A stretch of DNA of 64,000 bases from contig OZ245050.1 of assembly GCA_965224525.1 (NCBI GenBank), positions 930,001 through 994,000 on the forward strand, written 5' to 3'. Origin of the DNA: Granulosicoccus sp036478565 (GTDB taxonomy: Bacteria; Pseudomonadota; Gammaproteobacteria; Granulosicoccales; Granulosicoccaceae). Position numbers and translations under genes: made by a program. Below the pieces are notes generated by a model, which saw nothing but the letters and a program-made list of their open reading frames with translations, was not told the origin of the DNA and searched no databases. Positions 8,337 through 16,854 of the stretch are shown one piece after another (the first letter of the stretch is position 1; every line of letters begins with the position of its first letter).

Positions 8337-9278
8337 TCAGTCAGCGCTGATGTTGCCTAGAAACTGGCCCATTAAAACTGCATCATTCGCTTGCATGTCA
8401 ATACGCCAGGTTACCGGTTTTTCCAGCAATACTATGATGGTAGAACCCATGTTGAAACGACCCATTTCCTCGCCCCGGCTAAGCTTCACAGGTGTGTAGT
8501 TCGTATAATCGATATGGTTGATTGCCGAGCGCTGCGGCGGTGTTACCAGGCCATGCCAGACAGTTTCGATAGCCGCGACGTTAATGGCACCGACCAGCAC
8601 CAGAGACATCAATCCGTGTTCGGTTTCGAAGCTTGCAATGACACGTTCGTTGCGCGTAAACAGGTTCGGCAGCGCCCTGACTGTAAATGGACTAACACTG
8701 TGCAATCGGCCGGGCACATGTGTCTGACTGATCAATCGGCCACTCACAGGCATATGCAAGCGATGATAGTCGCGCGGCGAAAGGTAAATTGTGGTGAAGC
8801 TGCCGTTTGCAAGCCGCCGCGCAGCCTGTTGATCGCCGCCAAGAAGCGTCAGCAGGGAGTAATTGTGCCGCTTGGCCTGGAACAACTGACCTTCTACTAT
8901 GGGCCCGATTGCGGATATCCGACCGTCAGCCGGACTGGCGATCGCATTTGGCTCGCTGGCAATAGGGCGAGCTTCCGCTTTTAACGCACGCGTAAAAAAT
9001 GCATTGAATGTAGGGTACGTGGCCAAGTCCGGTTGCACCGCATCTGCCATTGCGACGTCGAATACTTTTGTAAACTGTCTGATTGCCGGAGTTGCCAGAG
9101 AGGACTGCTGGCGTGTCAGCCAGTATACAGCTCGGGATATCCAGTGCTGCGGAAGTAGATACAGTAGTGCTGTTTTCAATCGGTCAGCGATACCAGGCAG
9201 TCCGAGCAAAGCGGACTGCCTGCGTGTTGGACGTTGCCGGGAGGTATCTCCGGGCGACTGTTCCTCAGGCGTAGTCAA
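8337..9278 (-). CDS. psd: Phosphatidylserine decarboxylase proenzyme
   Basis: Converts phosphatidylserine to phosphatidylethanolamine at the inner membrane through a pyruvoyl group made by self-cleavage. 313 residues; the cleavage motif is MGST (family: LGST) in RFNMGSTIIVLLEK near the C terminus. SPADGRISAIG and the histidines in SPRDYHRLHMPVSG also fit the family. The start is TTG at 9278, which overlaps the stop of the PCuA(C) gene as TTGA and implies translational coupling. The N terminus is about 25 residues longer than in E. coli Psd, and TTG at 9209 is an alternative. It is third in the order Sco1, PCuA(C), psd. Confidence 0.92.
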   Translation of the reverse strand: MTTPEEQSPGDTSRQRPTRRQSALLGLPGIADRLKTALLYLLPQHWISRAVYWLTRQQSSLATPAIRQFTKVFDVAMADAVQPDLATYPTFNAFFTRALKAEARPIASEPNAIASPADGRISAIGPIVEGQLFQAKRHNYSLLTLLGGDQQAARRLANGSFTTIYLSPRDYHRLHMPVSGRLISQTHVPGRLHSVSPFTVRALPNLFTRNERVIASFETEHGLMSLVLVGAINVAAIETVWHGLVTPPQRSAINHIDYTNYTPVKLSRGEEMGRFNMGSTIIVLLEKPVTWRIDMQANDAVLMGQFLGNISAD

Positions 9279-9781
9279 TCTGTGATTTTTGGCGTGGCCA
9301 TATCATGCTCACTGTCAGGTATTTTCATTTCGAGTTCAGCTTTTGGCATTGACATGCCAGGCTTTACAACGGGCATATTGATCGCTACCGGACCAACGTT
9401 TGTGTCCAGCGAAATAGCGATTGAATCACCAGCAACCAGTGCATTGTCCATTCGCATTAGCATCAAATGATAGCTGCCATGTTCAAATTTCAATGATGCT
9501 CCCGGCTCTATCACAACTTCCATCTGCTCTTTCATTCGAGCAACATCATCGACAACGGTTGTCAGATGCACTTCAATCTTGCCAATCATGTCGCTGCTTG
9601 CACCGGTAATGATCAGTGGCTCGTCGCCAGGATTGCTGATGGTGAAAAAACCGGCTGCCACTGCAGTGCCTGGTGGTGGCTGATTGATGCGGGCATCACT
9701 GATCATTGGCATCTCAGCCAAAGCAGTCAAACTGAACAAAGAGAGATACAGCGCGATAACAGTTGTTGAGTAATGTTTCAT
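9275..9781 (-). CDS. Periplasmic PCu(A)C copper chaperone
   Basis: 168 residues with a signal peptide (ending LTALAEM). PCu(A)C proteins deliver Cu(I) to the CuA site of cytochrome oxidase with Sco proteins. The family metal motif H-x10-M-x(n)-H-x-M is visible: the histidine in EVHLTTVVDDVARM and, later, YHLMLM. The ATG at 9781 has GGAG eight bases upstream; the in-frame TTG at 9796 is less likely. The C-terminal tail is rich in Met and contains SEHDM, possibly extra copper ligands. It lies directly after the Sco1 gene and overlaps psd. Confidence 0.9.
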   Translation of the reverse strand: MKHYSTTVIALYLSLFSLTALAEMPMISDARINQPPPGTAVAAGFFTISNPGDEPLIITGASSDMIGKIEVHLTTVVDDVARMKEQMEVVIEPGASLKFEHGSYHLMLMRMDNALVAGDSIAISLDTNVGPVAINMPVVKPGMSMPKAELEMKIPDSEHDMATPKITD

Positions 9782-9825
9782 GTCTAGACTCCGCAATTGA
9801 TTTTACAAGGGTTATACAGGTAGGG

Positions 9826-10560
9826 TTAGTTCAAAGCTGCCATCAAGGTGAGATAGTCATCAATGATGGTATCCGCTTCATGCGGCCCGGCAAATTTTGC
9901 TCGAATACGACGATCAGGAGATACCAGTAGCATCGAAGCTGTGTGATCAACAATGTAGTTTTCCGGATTGTCTTTGCTGGCGGTAAATGATGCGATGACT
10001 CCAAGTGAGCGGGTCAGTTTCTGAATTGCGTCCAGCTCACCGGTGATACCGATAAAGTCGCTGTTGAAGTAGCTGACGTAGTCTTTCATGCGTTCTGCTG
10101 TGTCCCGCACAGGGTCAACGGTTACAAAGACCACTTGCATCGGTTCGTCTCCATTGGCCTCCATTTTACTCACCACTTCGTTCATTACCTGCAATGTCAC
10201 CGGGCAAACATCAGGACAGAACGTATAACCAAAAAACATCAGAGTCCATTTTCCGTCAAGCAACGCCGCTGTCGTAATTGGTTGGCCGTGAACATCGCTT
10301 AAGGTGGAATCAGGAACGGAGCGGTAGTCTTCCGGCAACAGCAGAGTTCGCTCAAGATCAGCTTGTAATGCCTTGAGGGCTGCGGAATCATCATCGAGGC
10401 CGACGCGTTGCCCGGCTTTGCTGCTAAATGGGGAAGTGGCGCTATCATCTGACAGTTTGGTGTTGTTGGCTACAAACACCCCGGCTGCTGCTCCAAGTGC
10501 CGCAATGGCCAAACCAGGCAACAGAAAACTGTTTTTTGTCGAGTTACTCATCTCTTTCAT
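9826..10560 (-). CDS. SCO1/SenC-family copper-delivery protein
   Basis: 244 residues with an N-terminal membrane anchor (residues about 12-30) and a thioredoxin-like domain. The copper/redox motif CPDVCP follows MFFGYTF, and the distal histidine is in VDHTASMLLV. Sco proteins reduce or metallate the CuA centre of cytochrome c oxidase. An insertion of about 40 mostly acidic residues separates anchor and domain. It is the first gene of an operon with the PCu(A)C chaperone and psd; no oxidase subunit genes are in the window. Confidence 0.92.
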   Translation of the reverse strand: MKEMSNSTKNSFLLPGLAIAALGAAAGVFVANNTKLSDDSATSPFSSKAGQRVGLDDDSAALKALQADLERTLLLPEDYRSVPDSTLSDVHGQPITTAALLDGKWTLMFFGYTFCPDVCPVTLQVMNEVVSKMEANGDEPMQVVFVTVDPVRDTAERMKDYVSYFNSDFIGITGELDAIQKLTRSLGVIASFTASKDNPENYIVDHTASMLLVSPDRRIRAKFAGPHEADTIIDDYLTLMAALN

Positions 10561-10598
10561 TATACTGGGCTTCCCCGCCTATTGACTAGTATGTCGCC

Positions 10599-11522
10599 AT
10601 GTCGTCACTGGTATTACCGCTCACCGGGCCGCTGACGCTGGAAGCCGCAATACGGCGCACCGCTGCGGCTTTTGATGCTGCTGCTTTGAGTTATGGCCAC
10701 GGCACAGACAATGCCATTGACGAGGCCGGCTGGCTGCTACTGCATGCGCTTGGCCTGCCAGCAGCAGTTGCTCCGGACTACAACATGCATCTCGGCTCAG
10801 CGGAAAGGCGAGATTGTAACCTATTGATAAATCACCGTATTGAAAAGCGCGTACCGGTAGCCTACCTGACCGGCACAGCCTGGTTTGCCGGTCATGAGTT
10901 TTACAGTGACAGCCGTGCGTTGGTACCACGCTCTCCACTGGCTGAATACATTAGCAATCATTTTTACAGCCATGTCAGCATTGGCTCAATGCGCATCCTG
11001 GATCTGTGCACCGGTGGCGGATGTATCGCCATTGCCTGTGCTCATGCAGTTCCCCTTGCGAGAGTGGTAGGCAGTGATTTATCAACTGACGCGTTGTCTC
11101 TGGCCGCAGAAAATGTTTCTCTGCACTCGCTGGAAGATCGTGTGAATTTGATCCACGGTTCCCTGTTCAAACCTGTCACAGGGAAATTTGACTTGATTAT
11201 TTCTAACCCACCTTATGTCGATGCCAACGAAATTGCATCGATGCCCGATGAATTTCGGCATGAACCATTGCTGGGTTTGGCCGCCGGTGTTGATGGCCTG
11301 GATCTGGTACGTACTATATTGCTTGAAGCGGGCGACTACCTGACAGAGCAGGGCGTGTTGGTGGTAGAAGTGGGGAACAGTGCTGCAGCGCTTGCAGCGA
11401 GTTTTCCTAATGTGCCCTTTGACTGGCTTGAATTTAGCAACGGTGGTGCGGGGGTTTTTCTATTGGACCATGCCACGCTAGTGCGTTGCCATGAGCAATT
11501 TCTGAAAAAAACCGGTGTATAA
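10599..11522 (+). CDS. prmB: Ribosomal protein uL3 glutamine methyltransferase
   Basis: 307-residue HemK/PrmB-type N5-glutamine methyltransferase acting on ribosomal protein L3. The N-terminal helical domain contains the PrmB-specific RVPVAYLTGTAWFAGHEFY and ALVPRSPLAE, which distinguishes it from PrmC. The SAM site is ILDLCTGGGCIAIA, and the catalytic NPPY motif is present in IISNPPYVDANE. It is transcribed divergently from the Sco1 operon with only 38 bases between the two start codons, so the promoters overlap. Confidence 0.93.
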   Translation: MSSLVLPLTGPLTLEAAIRRTAAAFDAAALSYGHGTDNAIDEAGWLLLHALGLPAAVAPDYNMHLGSAERRDCNLLINHRIEKRVPVAYLTGTAWFAGHEFYSDSRALVPRSPLAEYISNHFYSHVSIGSMRILDLCTGGGCIAIACAHAVPLARVVGSDLSTDALSLAAENVSLHSLEDRVNLIHGSLFKPVTGKFDLIISNPPYVDANEIASMPDEFRHEPLLGLAAGVDGLDLVRTILLEAGDYLTEQGVLVVEVGNSAAALAASFPNVPFDWLEFSNGGAGVFLLDHATLVRCHEQFLKKTGV

Positions 11523-11548
11523 AACACGGCTGACCAAGAGGCCAGCCG
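11521..11548 (-). terminator. Hairpin between convergent genes
   Basis: A 9-bp stem with one mismatch (11527-11535 with 11540-11548, AAGA loop) is followed on the minus strand by TGTTTT. It serves the minus-strand outer-membrane protein gene and overlaps the end of prmB. Confidence 0.5.
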
Positions 11549-11582
11549 AAGGGGGTAATACGATTGATTTGCGCTGGTTCGG

Positions 11583-12080
11583 TCAGAGCAAATTGAGTTT
11601 GAATTGCAGGAACACCACAGCATTGTTGTGATGCTCGTTATAGTCGATTTCAGGTGAGCCGCTCAGATTTAGAACCGCCCGTCTGGACAAGGCGAATTCA
11701 ATCGCGGGCAGCGGCACGATTTTGGTTTCCGGCTCCGAGTCCTTGTGATATTGCTTGTGCAGGATGGTTGCGCCGAGCAGGAAGCGAATTTTCCCGTCGA
11801 ATACAGCAAAACGTGGTGTGGCGTAGTTGATGCCGCCATACATTGCCTGATAACCAAAGCTGTCTGACAAGGTGCCGATGTGATAGCCAAAGCTGTTTGA
11901 AGGTGAGTATTCCCAGCCGATGCCGGGGGTCACCGCGTTGCGCTCGTCAGCATTCTCAAAGTGCAATGCCAATGTATTGAAGACGAGATACCCGTCGTCA
12001 GCATGGCTGGCAGTGCTGGCAAACAGCAGACTGAGTGTGAAGGTAAGTACCGCCCCCGGTGAAAGTATTATTCTTTTCAT
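11583..12080 (-). CDS. Predicted outer-membrane beta-barrel protein
   Basis: 165 residues with a signal peptide (MKRIILSPGAVLTFTLSLLFA..SHA). The mature part alternates hydrophobic and polar residues in short strands (GYLVFNTLALHFEN, TPGIGWEYSPSNSFGYHIG, AVVFLQFKLNLL), as expected of a small 8-strand barrel. The C terminus ends in Leu rather than the usual Phe. The overall plan resembles small PagP/OmpW-sized barrels, but I cannot assign a family. It is monocistronic, with a terminator downstream. Confidence 0.6.
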   Translation of the reverse strand: MKRIILSPGAVLTFTLSLLFASTASHADDGYLVFNTLALHFENADERNAVTPGIGWEYSPSNSFGYHIGTLSDSFGYQAMYGGINYATPRFAVFDGKIRFLLGATILHKQYHKDSEPETKIVPLPAIEFALSRRAVLNLSGSPEIDYNEHHNNAVVFLQFKLNLL

Positions 12081-12441
12081 TATGCTCTCCGAACATGCGC
12101 GCCAGTCTTCGCTGGCTTATTGAGAATCCGACGTGTGTCAGGAATCTGTCGCGCACTGTATAGAGCACTAAGTGGTTCTGCAAATGACGAGGATGATTTG
12201 CAAAACTATTTATAAAACAAAGAGTTAAGGGTTGTCTTGTGGTTGTCAGATAATTGGCGAAACGCGATAAACCACGCTAAGTGCTTGTTCAGGAAGTATT
12301 TTTTGCTGTCAGCCCTGATCCCGAAGCTTGTTTTCAAAGCGAGAACGACTGCGCGCTATGCGACACGTCTGTACGGATAGTGTGAAGCGTCTCTCTCTAC
12401 GGGATCGCTTGGCTACTCGCCAATCAGGTGTTTTTACTGGC
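12081..12441. other. Intergenic region without recognised feature
   Basis: About 360 bases upstream of the beta-barrel gene. A 102-codon open frame at 12328-12636 runs antisense through the next lipoprotein gene and has no ribosome binding site or recognisable product. I see no RNA gene or clear repeat. Confidence 0.4.
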
Positions 12442-13050
12442 TCAGACAACGCTATCGTCGCGCTGCTTTCTGTCCAGGTCATCAATGATCAGGTTGAATA
12501 CGGTCTCGGCAAAATCATCCCATTCACCATTCAAGCGATTGCTTTCATTGTCTGGCATGGAAATGCGAATCTTCAACAGCGTGCCGTCGTGCTCTGTCTG
12601 GTAGACCAGCGTGTAAGAAGCCAGGTTTTCACGTAAATAAGTAGCTTGCACACGAGCGACCGTGCGAATACCACGCGCACGGGTACCGGCATTGATCACA
12701 TTGAAGTTGGAATACACGCCCTGCCGTACCGCTTCACCAATAGCCTCGATAGTTGCGCGAGTTGAGCCGAGGACCAGTTTGTTGTGCGGTAGTTCTCGAT
12801 TTTCCTCGGCTACCGGGTAGACGTATACGTCAGCCAGGCGCTTTTTCCTGGGATTGCTATAACGGAAGGAGTAACCATCTGAGCCGTCCTCAAACGGACG
12901 GTAGCTGTCAAAGGCAAAAGACTCCACAGACTGTGGTAGCTCGCTGATCAGAGCGGGTGGTGGCGTCTCTTTCGGCTCAGCTTCAAGCGTACTACAAGCA
13001 CTCAGAATGAGTAATAGAGAGGCAAAAACGGACAGGCGAAATGATGACAT
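12442..13050 (-). CDS. Predicted lipoprotein of unknown function
   Basis: 202 residues starting at the ATG at 13050 (an in-frame TTG lies three codons upstream). The signal MSSFRLSVFASLLLILSAC ends in an LSAC lipobox. The mature protein includes FEDGSDGYSFRYSNPRKKRLADVYVYP and a region with YTLVYQTEHDGTLLKIRISM. These suggest a mixed alpha/beta fold, and no metal or catalytic motif is evident. It is acidic at the C terminus. It is likely anchored in the outer membrane; the family is not recognised. Confidence 0.65.
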   Translation of the reverse strand: MSSFRLSVFASLLLILSACSTLEAEPKETPPPALISELPQSVESFAFDSYRPFEDGSDGYSFRYSNPRKKRLADVYVYPVAEENRELPHNKLVLGSTRATIEAIGEAVRQGVYSNFNVINAGTRARGIRTVARVQATYLRENLASYTLVYQTEHDGTLLKIRISMPDNESNRLNGEWDDFAETVFNLIIDDLDRKQRDDSVV

Positions 13051-13123
13051 GACAGACAAGATTCTTGAATACCTGTGGGAAATCGCAAGATTTGCGCCGA
13101 ATTGGCATTGTTAACCGCCACTT

Positions 13124-13402
13124 TCACGTTACGTTTGCAGTTTTTGTGAGGGCATCCAGTGATCGGGCGGTGTCTGCCTCCAGCAGCTGGAATCGTGCGA
13201 CTGATTTACCGTCAATATTCACGGTTTCGATAAACAGGGTCAACGGCCTGACCCAGTGTCCGAACTTTCCGTATAGCGCCTGGTAAACCACCAGCCACTC
13301 CTCGTTTTCAGAATGTTGCACTGAACCCAGGACACGGTATTGAGCCCCCTTATAGTGTTGATAGATACCCGGGGTGGGGTGGGTTATTTGAGCATTTGAC
13401 AT
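13124..13402 (-). CDS. DUF1653-domain protein
   Basis: 92 residues starting at MSNAQITHPTPG. Almost the entire protein is one DUF1653 domain: PGIYQHYKGAQYRVLG, then VVYQALYGKFGHWVRP, then GKSVARF. Members are small cytoplasmic SH3-like proteins of unknown function. The open frame extends 48 codons upstream to 13546, but that part is low-complexity and overlaps the promoter region of the divergent lipoprotein gene. A 7-bp perfect hairpin with a 3-nt loop (13451-13467) lies in its leader. Confidence 0.8.
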   Translation of the reverse strand: MSNAQITHPTPGIYQHYKGAQYRVLGSVQHSENEEWLVVYQALYGKFGHWVRPLTLFIETVNIDGKSVARFQLLEADTARSLDALTKTANVT

Positions 13403-13560
13403 GGTTTGTGTACCTGCAGGTTCGTAATTTTTTATTGAATCAGGGCTGAAAGGCCCACTATGGGCCTCAAGAGAACGGAAAAAACTGTTGTTCTCTTTGT
13501 GGCACTTTCCCGTGACGGATTTTCTGCCGCGCGAACTCCCGGCCAACTACAATTGCCTTG

Positions 13561-14190
13561 ATGCGCTTACTAAACCGATTATTACTGATTTCCTGCCTTG
13601 TATCTGTCTTGTCAGCCTGTGCAAGCAACCCGCCACGCAATCCCGACAATGTTTGCAAAATATTCGAGGAGAAACGCAGCTGGTACAAGACGGCGGTCAA
13701 GGCGGAAAAAAAATGGGGCACATCCATGCACATTCCATTGGCCTTCATGTACCAGGAGTCCGCATTTGGTCGGAAAGCCAGGCCACCGCGCCGCTATCTG
13801 CTTGGTTTCATTCCCTGGAAGAGGCCGACTTCGGCGTACGGCTACGCGCAAGTGGTTAACGGTACCTGGCGTGAGTATACCGATGCGACCGGAGAGTATT
13901 GGCGGACGCGCGATGATTTCTCGGACGCAACTGACTTCATCCATTGGTATATCAAAGAAGCCGAGCGACGCAATGGCGTGTCGCGTAGCGATGCGTTCAA
14001 CCTGTATATGAACTATCACGAAGGTCCGGCGGGATTTGCTCGCAATACACAGCGTAAAAAACCGTGGTTACACAAGGCGGCAACTGGCGTGCAAAAACGC
14101 TCACAGCGATATGCAACGCAATACTCGGCTTGTCGGGAATCATTGCAGAAACGTGGATTTTTCTCACGAATGTTTGGTTGGCTATTGTGA
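13561..14190 (+). CDS. SLT-type lytic transglycosylase lipoprotein
   Basis: 209 residues. The lipoprotein signal ends LSVLSACAS, placing it at the outer membrane. The transglycosylase core shows the catalytic glutamate in FMYQESAFG, then SAYGYAQVVNGTW (family GLMQ-like segment) and YMNYHEGPAGF. These enzymes cleave peptidoglycan with formation of anhydromuropeptides. The ATG at 13561 follows a TTG in frame. HlyU follows after 48 bases. Confidence 0.8.
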   Translation: MRLLNRLLLISCLVSVLSACASNPPRNPDNVCKIFEEKRSWYKTAVKAEKKWGTSMHIPLAFMYQESAFGRKARPPRRYLLGFIPWKRPTSAYGYAQVVNGTWREYTDATGEYWRTRDDFSDATDFIHWYIKEAERRNGVSRSDAFNLYMNYHEGPAGFARNTQRKKPWLHKAATGVQKRSQRYATQYSACRESLQKRGFFSRMFGWLL

Positions 14191-14238
14191 TTTTGCTAGC
14201 CTGTTACGATCTATTGGCGGTCATCACTGGAGTTCATC

Positions 14239-14544
14239 ATGGGTTTGGGAAGTCTATTTGGTAAGCTATTTGGTAGCGGCAACTCCGCTGAGCCGGCCAG
14301 TACCGCTGGCGATCCGGTTGATTACATCGGTTTTACGATAACGCCAGCGCCCATCGCTGAGGGTGGACAATATCGAACTGCCGGTACGATAAGTCGCGAA
14401 CAAGCGGGCGAGCTTCTTGAAGTGCAGTTTATCCGGGCAGATGTTTCCAGTGATTTACAAGCGGCACTGGATCATTCAATAAAAAAAGGCCGGCAGATTA
14501 TTGATGAGCAGGGCGAGTCTGTGCTCCAGCGTCAGCACGCCTGA
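14239..14544 (+). CDS. HlyU-family protein
   Basis: 101 residues of the HlyU domain. The diagnostic stretch is VDYIGFTITPAPIAEGGQYR followed by TAGTISRE, after a Gly/Phe-rich amino end (MGLGSLFGKLFGSG). In Vibrio a protein of this name relieves repression of haemolysin genes, but most members are short cytoplasmic proteins of unknown role. GGAG lies six bases before the ATG. It overlaps the upstream frame of the protease gene, so co-transcription is likely. Confidence 0.8.
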   Translation: MGLGSLFGKLFGSGNSAEPASTAGDPVDYIGFTITPAPIAEGGQYRTAGTISREQAGELLEVQFIRADVSSDLQAALDHSIKKGRQIIDEQGESVLQRQHA

Positions 14545-14608
14545 TAACAATTTGCTTGTGTATAGCCTGGCCGCCTGCCTGTTGCTGCGGATACGGTTTC
14601 AATATTTG

Positions 14609-16126
14609 ATGCTTCCAGGGCTGTTGTTGGCAGGTCTGTGTATGCCATCGCATGCGCAAATGCAAACAACCGAAACCGACATTCCTGATAACCCGGCGCT
14701 ACCTGCTATGCAGCCGGTGAGCGAATACAAGGCTTTGCCGGGGCCGGGCGTTATTGTACGAGTCGCATTGGTTGATTCTGGCGTGAACTACCTGTTGCCT
14801 GCAATCAATCAGCGACTGGCGCGGCGCGCGAATGGCAGCATGTTGGGTTACGATTTTTGGGATCTTGATGATTTGCCATTTGACAGTCACCCGAGCTCAA
14901 GCGGGCGGGTAGTCCGACACGGCACCAAAACCGCGTCGTTGTTGTTACGCGAGGCCCCTATGGTTGAACTGGTTCCTTACCGCTATCCTCGTCCCGATAT
15001 GACACGCATGACTGACCTGGTGTTGCATGCAGTCGAACATGATGTACGCATTGTTGGCCTGCCTTTGGGTGGCAATTTGAAATCCGAATGGCTGGCGTTC
15101 GAGTCTGCTGCACGCGCCCATCCCGAAGTGTTGTTTGTTGCTTCTGCAGGTAACAACAGTCGCGATATTGACAAGAAGCCGGTCTATCCTGCCTCATTGG
15201 GACTCGATAACATGCTGGTCGTGACATCCGCGGATGACTTTGTACGTCCGGCCGAAGGGGTGAACCGCGGGCGCATCGGTGTCGACTACCTGATACCCGC
15301 GGAAAATTAGTTGGTAACTCGTTTTGATGGCTCCGAGGGACCAGCATCCGGTTCCAGTTACGCTGTGCCACGTATGGCTGCACTTGCGGCGCGTTTGCAA
15401 TCGATGCATCCCGAGTGGCGCGCACCCGAACTGATAGCTGAAATTCGCAGACGATTCGCCAATGGTGCAGCGCCCAAAGCCGTGGCTAAAGGCTACATTG
15501 GTGATCCCATGTCTCTCGATGCTTCGCTGATTCAGGTGCAGGCGGAATTCGAATTACTGAACGATGAGCATGCCAGTCAGTCACACGATGCAGACATTAT
15601 TTCCGTGCCGCTGGATGTGTTGGTGCTGGATAATAAATGGAGCGATACACGGGTCGATAAAATAATAACTGAGGCGTCAAGGATTCTGGCAAGTTGTGAT
15701 TTGGTATTCAATCCTGTGTCTATCAAACGAGTTCGAATGCCTGACCATCTACGTGATCTTGCAACAGGCACGTCGCAAACCGTGATGGGCGCGCTACGCA
15801 ATACAGGCCCGGCACATCGCACGACTCTGGTATTTGCCCGTGAAACGCGTATGGCAATGGCGTTTGACGGCGAGGCATTCGGGCGTGGCAATACACGAAC
15901 CCGGCCCTGGCTGCAGGATTCGGTTTGGTTGATGCTAGCCGTAGACGATGGCGGTATTGCGCTGGCACATGAATTGTTTCATGTTCTGGCTAACACGGGC
16001 GAGCATGTATCGCAGAAAGGAAACCTGATGCAGGCTCATACCGCGGGGAATAATGTGGCACTGACGATGAAGCAATGTGCTGCAGCAAGGGAAAATACGC
16101 TGGAGTATCAATTAGGGCGTCGCTAA
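14609..16126 (+). pseudogene. Subtilisin-like protease with C-terminal zinc-protease-like domain, interrupted by in-frame TAG
   Basis: Two open frames in the same phase (to 15310 and from 15311) are separated only by a TAG codon at 15308-15310. The first part has a signal-like start (MLPGLLLAGLCMPSHAQ) and the S8 aspartate (VALVDSG, D56) and histidine (VVRHGT, H104). The serine motif GSSYAVP lies just after the TAG. Residues beyond add HELFHVLANTGEH, GNLMQ and LTMKQC, resembling a metzincin helix and Met-turn but with atypical spacing. Read through, it would be about 505 residues. It is called a pseudogene because the stop separates the triad; readthrough, amber suppression or sequencing error are alternatives. 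The start is uncertain (GTG or TTG near 14552-14558 possible). Confidence 0.7.
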
Positions 16127-16203
16127 GCTGGATTTCTCTCAGATAGCATAGGTATAGCGCGTTACATCAAGTGGACAAACTGCACAACTCGATACCATAA
16201 GCA

Positions 16204-16854
16204 ATGATCAGAATTCTGAAATCCATACTGGCTGAACTGACGGCCTCTGCCATTGTCCTGTTTGCACGCTTCATAACGGCCGTGCGCGGGCTGTGGCTGG
16301 GTACAGAGCCGCGTGACCAGCAACGCATCTATTATGCGAATCATTCCAGTCACGGCGATTTTGTCTTGCTATGGACTGTGCTGCCGCCAAGACTGCGCAA
16401 GCAGACACGACCTGTCGCCGGTGCAGATTACTGGTTGCAATCGTCGTTTAAAAAATTTATTGGCTGCGATGTTTTTCGATCTGTTCTGATTGATCGCAAG
16501 GTGCAGCATGCACGCGAAGCACCTGTCGAGCAAATGAGCAGCGCATTGGACAGCGGTGATTCCCTGATACTGTTTCCTGAAGGCACACGCAATATGACAG
16601 ATCAACGCTTGCTGCCGTTTAAAAGTGGCTTGTTTCATCTGGCTACAGCGCGTCCCGCGATAGACCTGGTGCCAGTGTGGATAGACAACCTGAATCGGGT
16701 GTTGCCAAAAGGTGAGGTCATTCCATTGCCACTTATTTGCACGGTGACGTTCGGTGGCGAATTGCACCTGCAGGCTGATGAGAGCAAAAGCGAGTTTCTG
16801 GCTCGCGCTGAAGCGGCATTGCTGGCATTGTCACCAGAGGGTGTATCAGCATGA
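16204..16854 (+). CDS. PlsC-like 1-acylglycerol-3-phosphate acyltransferase
   Basis: 216 residues with an N-terminal hydrophobic segment. The acyltransferase HX4D motif is NHSSHGDF (H and D catalytic) and the glycerol-phosphate binding motif is FPEGTRNM. It would acylate lysophosphatidic acid or a related lysophospholipid at the inner membrane. It overlaps the next gene (CdsA) by ATGA, and a CDP-alcohol phosphotransferase follows, so the three form one phospholipid-synthesis operon. As cells usually have another plsC and cdsA elsewhere, this may be a dedicated second set (inference). Confidence 0.88.
   Translation: MIRILKSILAELTASAIVLFARFITAVRGLWLGTEPRDQQRIYYANHSSHGDFVLLWTVLPPRLRKQTRPVAGADYWLQSSFKKFIGCDVFRSVLIDRKVQHAREAPVEQMSSALDSGDSLILFPEGTRNMTDQRLLPFKSGLFHLATARPAIDLVPVWIDNLNRVLPKGEVIPLPLICTVTFGGELHLQADESKSEFLARAEAALLALSPEGVSA

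Noticed and set aside
12328..12636. 102-codon plus-strand frame
   Set aside because: It is antisense to the lipoprotein gene and has no supporting signal.
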